64,000 nt of DNA, taken from assembly GCF_965200585.1 (NCBI RefSeq), contig NZ_OZ241361.1. One strand, written 5' to 3'. Shown piece after piece: positions 24,511 through 30,804 of this stretch. The position numbers were made by a program, and so were the translations under genes. The DNA comes from Bacterioplanoides sp965200585 (GTDB lineage Bacteria; Pseudomonadota; Gammaproteobacteria; Pseudomonadales; Oceanobacteraceae). The notes under the pieces were generated by a model. The model was not told the DNA's origin and made no database searches. It worked only from the letters and a program-made list of their open reading frames with translations. How positions within the stretch are numbered: the first letter of the stretch is position 1; every line of letters begins with the position of its first letter.

Positions 24511-25071
24511 ATGAAAAGGCGTCATATTCCACTGACTTCACAATTCAGAATAACCACCTTGATCGTCATATTCATTACAATGATCGAAGTGGTTAACTTT
24601 ATTAGCAATCGTTCTCTGAATACCTGGGGCATCATCCCAGACTCACAAGACCCGTGGATTGGTATCATCGCCGCTCCGTTTCTGCACGGCAGTGTTTCTC
24701 ACTTTTCCAGCAATATTATCCCGCTGGCGATATTCTCCATGCTTGTATTGCAACATGGACTTAAACGCTTTTGGTACGCCTCAGTATTTATTATTCTGGT
24801 AACAGGTGTACTTGTCTGGCTGTTTGGCCGTCCGGTGATTCACATAGGCGCCAGTGGCCTGATTTATGGCTATTTTGGCTTTCTGATTGTCGCAGGGCTC
24901 GTCAGTCGTGAATTTAAACTGATTTCTATTTCTCTACTAGTCGGATTTTTTTACGGCGGCATGATCTGGGGAGTATTACCGTTATCGCCTTATATTTCAT
25001 TTGAGTCACATTTGTTTGGTGCTTTGTCAGGCGCTGTGGCAGGGGTTATCTGGGGTAAGAAGAGCCAGTAA
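24511..25071 (+). CDS. Rhomboid-family intramembrane serine protease
   Basis: 186 aa with six hydrophobic segments. The rhomboid catalytic elements are in place: HFSSNI (Asn68) in TM2, GASG with Ser115 in TM4, and His167 in the last helix (SHLFGALSGAVAG). These cleave transmembrane substrates within the membrane. Its length fits minimal bacterial rhomboids. It starts five bases after the Coq4-like gene, so the two are likely co-transcribed. The substrate is unknown. Confidence 0.85.
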   Translation: MKRRHIPLTSQFRITTLIVIFITMIEVVNFISNRSLNTWGIIPDSQDPWIGIIAAPFLHGSVSHFSSNIIPLAIFSMLVLQHGLKRFWYASVFIILVTGVLVWLFGRPVIHIGASGLIYGYFGFLIVAGLVSREFKLISISLLVGFFYGGMIWGVLPLSPYISFESHLFGALSGAVAGVIWGKKSQ

Positions 25072-25121
25072 CCTATGATCAAACACTGAATATAGGGCTT
25101 GATTCATCGAGGGACACGAAT

Positions 25122-26294
25122 TTGACTAAGAAAAATACATTCTACGTCGTTTTTGACGCTAACATCATAATTCAGGACTTTTGGCTTTCCAGTAGTTCTT
25201 TCCAATATTTAATACAACATCATTTTCTGGGACATTCTCCTGTAATTCCCTATGTAGCATTCCAGGAGGCCAAAGCACACTTTAAAAGGAGAGCTGAAGA
25301 GCTATTTAATAACGTTGGGCCCGAGGGAACTAGGTCGAAAGGAAATATAGAAAGACTTGAAAGGTTACTTAATAGAAAAATAAATCCTAAAAAAGAAATT
25401 AATATTGATGCCGCCTGTGAAAAATGGTCGAAATTCATTAGCCAAACATTGGAGGAATTCAACGGGAGAGTTCTTCCGAGCATTGAGTCAAGTCCGCAGA
25501 CATTTGATATGATTATAGAAAGATCTATAAATAGAATAAGACCTTTCTCAAATGGAGATCGTGGATTTAGAGATACTATTATATGGCTTAGTACTTTACA
25601 ACTTTCAAAACCATTAGATTATGTTTCTTTTATCACAAAAAACGTTAATGACTTTTTTGACAAAGATTGCAATGAAATCCACAGTGATATTAAAAACGAC
25701 ATTGAGAAAAGTATTGGAAAAGAAAAAACAGTCCTCATCCACAAATCAATTGATGAATTTATATCTAAAATAGACAGCGATAAAGAAGCAAGCTCAACTG
25801 CAATTAAAAAGGCCTTGATATCAAACTCCTTATCAAAGTTCTGTTTGTGGGATTGGGTAGCGGAGGGCCTAAACCAATCTGACGCACTTTATGATGTCGA
25901 TGACATCAACTGGGCCGGCTTCCCTTGTGACGCTGAAGGGGGAAGAATTGTAAGCTCAGAACTAATAAGCTTAGACGTCCCACGTGTTATCTATGATGGT
26001 AATTTATATATAGTTTACTGCGACGTCGGGTTTGTCGGAGAATTTGAATGCGATATATTGATGGCCGAAGCATCTCAGGTTATTCCTCCCCAGCAATTAG
26101 AATGGATCGATGAATCTGATGATTTATGGGCACAAGTAGCACTTCAATCTGTCGGTAGTGTCATGTTCCGGTTAGAGTTTGATATTGGATCGCAATCTGT
26201 AACCAAAAGTGACTCAATAACAATTGAGCATTGGAATTCTTATGGAGATCTAATCACCGAGATTGATGCTCTTGCCAAAGACGAAAATTTATAG
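25122..26294 (+). CDS. PIN-domain (DUF4935-like) putative nuclease
   Basis: 390 aa from TTG, with GAGGGA about eight bases upstream. The N-terminus VVFDANIIIQDFW carries the first PIN aspartate (Asp12), E near FQEAKAH may be the second acidic ligand, and GFRDTIIWLSTL plus KNVNDFFD supply the C-terminal acidic cluster. PIN proteins are metal-dependent RNases. The region 230-390 is an unrecognised acidic domain. It is markedly more AT-rich than the neighbouring genes, with frequent AAA, ATA and TTA codons, suggesting recent acquisition. No antitoxin-like partner gene is adjacent, so toxin or defence roles are possible but unproven. Confidence 0.7.
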   Translation: MTKKNTFYVVFDANIIIQDFWLSSSSFQYLIQHHFLGHSPVIPYVAFQEAKAHFKRRAEELFNNVGPEGTRSKGNIERLERLLNRKINPKKEINIDAACEKWSKFISQTLEEFNGRVLPSIESSPQTFDMIIERSINRIRPFSNGDRGFRDTIIWLSTLQLSKPLDYVSFITKNVNDFFDKDCNEIHSDIKNDIEKSIGKEKTVLIHKSIDEFISKIDSDKEASSTAIKKALISNSLSKFCLWDWVAEGLNQSDALYDVDDINWAGFPCDAEGGRIVSSELISLDVPRVIYDGNLYIVYCDVGFVGEFECDILMAEASQVIPPQQLEWIDESDDLWAQVALQSVGSVMFRLEFDIGSQSVTKSDSITIEHWNSYGDLITEIDALAKDENL

Positions 26295-26520
26295 AACTGC
26301 TACTTATCTCACATATCGTAAGTAGCATTTGTAGTACTCAACTGATTCATTCAGCTGTAGTAGCGCAAATATTCCTGCAGCTGATTAAAATCTTGCATGA
26401 TGGCGGCCTGACAATCATCTGATAGGGACACTTCGCTTCCTTACGCTGTGGGGGAGGGCTTCTTAATTCAGCCGATCATACCAATTACTGATTTTTTTAA
26501 CACCATTTACAAACCACAGA
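26295..26520. other. Intergenic region with possible gene remnant
   Basis: A short minus-strand open frame near 26350-26440 ends in MQDFNQLQEYLRYYS but begins just after an in-frame stop, so it looks like a gene fragment or chance frame. Nothing else is recognised here. Confidence 0.3.
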
Positions 26521-27471
26521 TCAACACACCGTCTCTAAATACCTCCCCAGCGCAGCCTGCTCTTGCTGAAACCAGTCTTCCGCCTCAGCATCCACAGTAG
26601 TCGCCTGGTTGAAGTTAAATTTCTCCACCCAGCTATCAATACGGAAAATACGCTCTACGCCCTGTATTGTCTGGTGCAGATAACCACTATTTTCATCAAA
26701 GCGAAAACCATCGAGCGGGTACAGGTGCTGGCCATAACGTTCAAGCTGTAGAGAATGACAAACCCGGTATTCTTTCGGCTCATTTTTTTCCTCATGTACC
26801 GCGGATGCCGTCACCCAGCCAATGGAAGCTTCAAACTGGCCGTCAGCAATCGGAGCCAATACCCAGCCCGCAATATCACCACACACAATCAGAGCACCTT
26901 GGCGTGGTGTTTCCCGGCCAGATGCCAGCTCTTTTTCAGCGATCAGTTCTAGTCCAATCAGCGGTGCACTCTGATGGCTCTCCGCTAGCTGATTGCTCTC
27001 TGTTAGCTGATGGCTCTCCACCAGCTGTGGCTGCAAACGCCAGTCTTCAACGTAGGCCGCACTTGGGGCAAATTCCATCATGCAGTTTCCGACCCGTTGA
27101 AGTACAGCAGGCTCTGGCCAGCGGTTATGCGCTAATTGGCTGGCTCCTTTGTGCCAGCTTAGCTGCGTGCCATTCCATAATGAGTGAGCGTACCAGCCGT
27201 CATTTAATGCCTGGTCGGATTCGGATACCTGCTGTTCGCTCATCAATGGCAGACGTAAATCAATGGTTAAGCCACGCGACTGTAACCAAAACACCCGGGT
27301 TTTAGTGTCGGTTTGTCCGTTGGCGAAACTGATGCTGCGCCGCCGAAAGGCACCAATCATCCAATCGGGTACCCATGTATTTGCAACAGGTGTATCTACA
27401 TCAGAGGTTTCTACAATAGGCTGCGGAATCCGGACATCCGCTAAAAGCTCCAGTAAATGCGCCATAATCAT
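26521..27471 (-). CDS. Conserved hypothetical protein coupled to 2OG oxygenase
   Basis: 316 aa, soluble, rich in Trp and aromatic residues, with no signal peptide and no family recognised. It has beta-rich, lipocalin-like spacing (FAPSAAYVEDWRLQPQ, PLIGLELIAEKE, GALIVCGDIAGWVLAP). Three six-residue repeats (VESHQL, TESNQL, AESHQS) lie near the middle, encoded by an 18-bp tandem repeat. The ATG overlaps the oxygenase stop (ATGA), with GGGAGAG just upstream, so the two proteins are translationally coupled and probably act in one pathway. It could bind the oxygenase product (inference). Confidence 0.65.
   Translation of the reverse strand: MIMAHLLELLADVRIPQPIVETSDVDTPVANTWVPDWMIGAFRRRSISFANGQTDTKTRVFWLQSRGLTIDLRLPLMSEQQVSESDQALNDGWYAHSLWNGTQLSWHKGASQLAHNRWPEPAVLQRVGNCMMEFAPSAAYVEDWRLQPQLVESHQLTESNQLAESHQSAPLIGLELIAEKELASGRETPRQGALIVCGDIAGWVLAPIADGQFEASIGWVTASAVHEEKNEPKEYRVCHSLQLERYGQHLYPLDGFRFDENSGYLHQTIQGVERIFRIDSWVEKFNFNQATTVDAEAEDWFQQEQAALGRYLETVC
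26971..27024 (-). repeat. Three in-frame 18-bp tandem repeats
   Basis: Three consecutive units, each beginning CTGATGGCTCTC or CTGATTGCTCTC on the plus strand. They encode the SHQ/SNQ hexapeptide repeats of the hypothetical protein and keep the frame. Confidence 0.75.
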
Positions 27472-28547
27472 TGCTCTCCCACTTGTTCACTTTCTGTCAT
27501 CGACTGACGCAGTTGACCAAACGAGGAGGTTGTTTGTGCATCCTGCGGTAACTGAATCAGGCCTTCGGCTAACCGTTGTTTTAAATAGGCAAATGTCTGA
27601 ATAGTTTGTGCGTATAAATGATCACCGCAACGTAGCGTTTGATAGTTTTTTTTGGCAGCACCCCCTTCTTTGGAATTAAACTCTTCTTTAACAGCAACGA
27701 CTGGCTGAATCAGGGTGTCGTAATCACAACTGCAAAACAGTGGAAATGAGTAACGCTCTTGCGAGACCTTTCTTACCCGATGAGCCGTTGCCTGAAATCG
27801 ACCGTTGCTGAGAATTTCCATCATGTCGCCAATATTCACCACCAGCGCACCGGGAATTACGAGCGCATCAATCCACTGGTTATCACCGTTTAATACCTCC
27901 AGGCCATCAGAAGTCGGTAATAACAGGGTAAAACATTCATAGTCGGTATGAGCACCAATGCCCAATTGATCTTTGGCGTCTGGGTTAAATGGATAATGAA
28001 TTAAACGCAGCTGGCTTGGTGGATGCTGAAGCTGGTCATCAAAGAAATTTTCATCCAGTCGCAACGCCAGTGCAAATGCGCGAAATAATCGTCTTCCTAA
28101 ATCCGATGCCTGAGCGTAATAAGCACTAACCTGTTGTTTAAACTCATCCGCCCAGGGAACATTTTGTGGCCATTGCGTTGGCCCAAGCATTGGCCGAGCC
28201 GGAATATCCGCCGGGCAATCGTAATTAATATCGTAGGCTTCTTTCTGGTCAGGTTCACTGCCATAAAATTGCTCTTCACCAGCGGGCACATAACCGCTGT
28301 GATTAACGGAGTTACCGATATACCAGCGCATTTTTTCAGCCAAAGGCTGATCAAAAAATGTGGTGGCTTGCTGAATTAATGCGTCCGTAACGCCGGTGTC
28401 GATACCATGGTCACGAACCATAAAAAAGCCAACCTGCTCGGCGGCTTCGGCAATTTCATTGGCAACGCGCTGACGCTGTTCTAGCTGATCGGAAAACAGC
28501 CCAGCCAGACTGATAACGGGAATTTTCTGAAAGGATCGATTGGTCAC
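27468..28547 (-). CDS. 2-oxoglutarate/Fe(II) oxygenase, isopenicillin-N-synthase-like family
   Basis: About 359 aa. The GTG at 28547 is chosen because GAGG lies six bases upstream; the ATG four codons earlier has no Shine-Dalgarno sequence. An N-terminal DIOX_N region (IPVISLAGLF, GFFMVRDHGI) is followed by the double-stranded beta-helix with iron ligands His-x-Asp (GAHTDYECF, about residues 200-202) and distal His (ATAHRVR), then the 2-oxoglutarate-binding RYSFPLF. These enzymes hydroxylate, cyclise or desaturate small molecules; the substrate is unknown, and the name of the family does not imply penicillin synthesis. The 5' leader carries a candidate guanidine-II riboswitch. It is coupled to the hypothetical gene downstream. 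Confidence 0.88.
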   Translation of the reverse strand: MTNRSFQKIPVISLAGLFSDQLEQRQRVANEIAEAAEQVGFFMVRDHGIDTGVTDALIQQATTFFDQPLAEKMRWYIGNSVNHSGYVPAGEEQFYGSEPDQKEAYDINYDCPADIPARPMLGPTQWPQNVPWADEFKQQVSAYYAQASDLGRRLFRAFALALRLDENFFDDQLQHPPSQLRLIHYPFNPDAKDQLGIGAHTDYECFTLLLPTSDGLEVLNGDNQWIDALVIPGALVVNIGDMMEILSNGRFQATAHRVRKVSQERYSFPLFCSCDYDTLIQPVVAVKEEFNSKEGGAAKKNYQTLRCGDHLYAQTIQTFAYLKQRLAEGLIQLPQDAQTTSSFGQLRQSMTESEQVGEQ

Positions 28548-28584
28548 AGAACACCTCATTGATAAAACACATTAAGGAAATATT

Positions 28585-28674
28585 CTGGCCGTCCAGTGTG
28601 ATGCCACCGTAGCCTGATCAGGCAATCACAGATGCAGTTAAGAGAACCACTGCTACGGTGCCGGGTCGTCCCGG
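28585..28674 (-). promoter_or_regulatory. Candidate guanidine-II (mini-ykkC) riboswitch
   Basis: In the oxygenase leader, minus strand, two hairpins have ACGR tetraloops: CCGGG-ACGA-CCCGG (28674-28661) and CTGG-ACGG-CCAG (28596-28585). Paired GC-closed stems with ACGR loops are the defining feature of guanidine-II RNAs. The 64-base linker contains its own 9-bp stem (CACCGTAGC at 28660-28652 with GCTACGGTG at 28613-28605), leaving only eight unpaired bases before the second hairpin. The long structured linker and the 2OG-oxygenase target are atypical, so this is a variant at best. Confidence 0.5.
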
Positions 28675-28823
28675 GTTACGATTGCCAGATGCTAACGTAT
28701 CTGACGTCGAAAAAAGCAATCACAATAACAATCTAATCAGCAATGACGACAAAGCCTTACGCTTTATCTGCCATTAGCACTCTGATCCAGCGTCTTGCAT
28801 TTCAACAAAGAATCGACTTAAAT

Positions 28824-28842
28824 AGACTGATCAGTCGGTTTA
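28824..28842 (+). promoter_or_regulatory. Operator-like site upstream of tetR
   Basis: AGACTGATCAGTCGGTTTA contains the perfect palindrome GACTGATCAGTC, 24 bases before the TetR start. A 17/19 match recurs at 29505, before the next gene. This spacing and duplication are typical of TetR autoregulation. Confidence 0.6.
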
Positions 28843-28865
28843 TAGTAATCACGTAAGCAAAGTTA

Positions 28866-29456
28866 ATGAGCAAAACCAGTAAACGCGATCAGATTTTAAG
28901 CAGTGCTCTGACCCTGTTTAACGAGCAGGGTTTTGATAAAACCCCAACATCAGCCATCTCAAAACATGCCAGTGTGGCAACAGGCACCTTGTTCCACCAC
29001 TTTAAAACCAAAGAAGAGCTGATTAATGCCCTGTACCTTGAGATTAAGCTGGAGATACGGGATGAAACTCAGCCAGACAGCATGAAGCTTCCGGCTGATC
29101 GGGTCACTTATGAGGGTGTTCAACAAGCGCTGCGCCTTTCCTGGCAGAGCCTGATGAACTGGATGTTGGATAATCCGGAAAAGTTTCGGTTTATGGCGCA
29201 ATTCGGAGAATCGGCCTACATCAGTAGCAGTACCCGGGAAACTGTCAGTCAGCTATTTCAGGCAGCCGATAGCCTGTTTGAGGCTGCGATTAGTGCTGGC
29301 ATTTTCAGGGCATTACCCAGTTCGTTGCTGACCAGCCTGATGGGCTCACACATGTTTGCCAGTGTGAATCAGTTATTACAACACCCAGAGCTCTGGCAGC
29401 AAGACACGGTACAGGATGAGCTGTTTGCATCCTGTTGGGGGCTGTTAGCCCGGTAA
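28866..29456 (+). CDS. TetR/AcrR-family transcriptional regulator
   Basis: 196 aa. The N-terminal 50 residues are a standard TetR helix-turn-helix (RDQILSSALTLFNEQGFDKTPTSAISKHASVATGTLFHHFKTKEELINAL). The C-terminal ligand domain (60-196) is helical and of the usual size; the effector is unknown. Operator-like sites lie in front of this gene and of the downstream lipoprotein hydrolase, so it probably represses both. A terminator follows, so the downstream gene has its own promoter. Confidence 0.9.
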   Translation: MSKTSKRDQILSSALTLFNEQGFDKTPTSAISKHASVATGTLFHHFKTKEELINALYLEIKLEIRDETQPDSMKLPADRVTYEGVQQALRLSWQSLMNWMLDNPEKFRFMAQFGESAYISSSTRETVSQLFQAADSLFEAAISAGIFRALPSSLLTSLMGSHMFASVNQLLQHPELWQQDTVQDELFASCWGLLAR

Positions 29457-29466
29457 AAGATACGCC

Positions 29467-29491
29467 AGCCTGTTTCAAAACAGGCTTTTTT
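29467..29491 (+). terminator. Rho-independent terminator after tetR
   Basis: AGCCTGTTT-ca-AAACAGGCT followed by a run of six T residues, 11 bases after the stop codon. Confidence 0.85.
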
Positions 29492-29504
29492 AACAACACA
29501 AAAC

Positions 29505-29523
29505 AGACTGAGTAGTCGGTTTA
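29505..29523 (+). promoter_or_regulatory. Second TetR operator-like site
   Basis: AGACTGAGTAGTCGGTTTA differs at two of 19 positions from the site before tetR. It lies 17 bases before the ATG of the metallo-hydrolase lipoprotein gene. Confidence 0.55.
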
Positions 29524-29539
29524 AAAGAGAAGGTGAAGT

Positions 29540-30733
29540 ATGACACTTAAAAACACCCTTTTGATCGCAACAGGTGGAATCATTATGTTAACAGCCCTTT
29601 TTGCTGGTTGTGCCAGCTACCCTCATTCATCGGAGCAAACCATCAGCCGGATTGAAGCCTCCCCTCAATTCCGCGATGGTAAATTCCGTAATAACAAAGA
29701 GTTCGATCTATACAATCCGGGAAAAATGTGGGATGGCATCAGTGAGGCGTTATTTAATAAACATCCGCTATCTGTACCCCAGCAAGATATTCCTTTGTCG
29801 CCACTTAAATTGCAGGATTTTGAGCATCAGCCCGACCAAGCGTTGCGTTTTGTAAAACTGGGCCATTCGTCATTATTAATTGAAATCAGCGGTCAATTTA
29901 TTCTCACTGATCCGTTTTTTTCAGAACGTGCGTCACCCGTGCAATGGGCCGGGCCAAAGCGTTTTCATCCGTTACCGTTTGATATGGCAGATTTTCCGGA
30001 TATTGAAGCCGTCGTTATTTCTCACAACCATTACGACCACCTGGATTATCAGAGCATTCAGCAATTAAAAGATAAAACTCAGCATTTTGTGGTGCCGTTA
30101 GGCATTGGTGATACGCTCAGAGGATGGGGGGTCGCAGCGGATAAAATTACTGAGCTGGACTGGTGGGAGAAAAAAGTACTCGGTTCGGTCGAATTAATTT
30201 CAACACCCGCGCAACATTTCTCCGGCCGTGGTATTCGTGACTCAGCGCAAACGCTCTGGAGTTCCTGGGTGATTCGGGACTCAAAAAACTCTGTGTTTTT
30301 TAGCGGCGATACTGGCTATTTTGATGGCTTTAAAGAAATTGGCAAACGATACGGGCCGTTTGATTATGCCTTTATGGAGTGTGGTGCTTATAACGAAAAA
30401 TGGGCCGATGTGCATATGTTACCGGAACAAACACTACAAGCATTTCAGGATATAAACGGTAAAACCCTGGTGCCGGTTCATAACGGTACGTTTGATCTGG
30501 CAACTCACGCCTGGTATGACCCTTTAAAAGAAATCAGCTTACTATCAGAAAAACATCAGGTCTCATTAATGACGCCCAAAACAGGTCAGGTGATCTTGCA
30601 CAACAGCCAAACCGGCGAGGCCATTTCCAATGAAGCAATCAGTCAGCAGTGGTGGCAATCTATGATAGAAACGGCCTGGCAGGATAAAGAAATTAAGCAA
30701 CGGGATGAGAAGTATTACCGCAAGTACTTATAA
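29540..30733 (+). CDS. Lipoprotein metallo-beta-lactamase-fold hydrolase (NAPE-PLD-like)
   Basis: 397 aa. A lipoprotein signal peptide ends in LFAGC (Cys24). The metallo-beta-lactamase fold follows: KLGHSSLLIEI, ILTDPFFSERASPVQWAGPKRF, then the metal motif HNHYDH (162-167), FFSGDTGYF and VPVHNGTFDL. The pattern ASPVQW.GPKR is typical of the N-acyl-phosphatidylethanolamine phospholipase D-like/UlaG-like branch, acting on phosphodiesters. The Cys+1 is followed by Ala-Ser, suggesting outer-membrane sorting. A TetR-type operator-like site precedes it, and a strong terminator follows. The substrate is not certain. Confidence 0.85.
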   Translation: MTLKNTLLIATGGIIMLTALFAGCASYPHSSEQTISRIEASPQFRDGKFRNNKEFDLYNPGKMWDGISEALFNKHPLSVPQQDIPLSPLKLQDFEHQPDQALRFVKLGHSSLLIEISGQFILTDPFFSERASPVQWAGPKRFHPLPFDMADFPDIEAVVISHNHYDHLDYQSIQQLKDKTQHFVVPLGIGDTLRGWGVAADKITELDWWEKKVLGSVELISTPAQHFSGRGIRDSAQTLWSSWVIRDSKNSVFFSGDTGYFDGFKEIGKRYGPFDYAFMECGAYNEKWADVHMLPEQTLQAFQDINGKTLVPVHNGTFDLATHAWYDPLKEISLLSEKHQVSLMTPKTGQVILHNSQTGEAISNEAISQQWWQSMIETAWQDKEIKQRDEKYYRKYL

Positions 30734-30761
30734 AAAAATATAAAATAGCAGCACGTTAAAG

Positions 30762-30796
30762 AATACCGGTTAATATTACTATTAACCGGTATTTTT
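30762..30796. terminator. Bidirectional terminator
   Basis: AATACCGGTTAATA / TATTAACCGGTATT, a 14-bp perfect stem with a four-base loop, followed by T residues. It serves the convergent hydrolase and lipoprotein genes. Confidence 0.85.
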
Positions 30797-30804
30797 CTTT
30801 GCTA

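Larger units (their letters stand above)
28560..28865. other. Divergent oxygenase/TetR intergenic region
   Basis: The oxygenase side holds the candidate riboswitch and a further small hairpin near 28684-28703 (CAGAT / ATCTG). The tetR side holds the palindromic operator-like site. No ORF is apparent. Confidence 0.5.

Noticed and set aside
25122..26294. Classical toxin-antitoxin pair
   Set aside because: The protein is much longer than VapC-type PIN toxins and no small antitoxin gene adjoins it.
27468..28547. Beta-lactam antibiotic biosynthesis gene
   Set aside because: The isopenicillin-N-synthase-like label is a broad 2OG-oxygenase family name; no ACV synthetase or related gene is present.
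28585..28674. Guanidine-I (ykkC) or TPP riboswitch
   Set aside because: The conserved core sequences of these classes are absent; only the ACGR-loop pair of the guanidine-II class fits.
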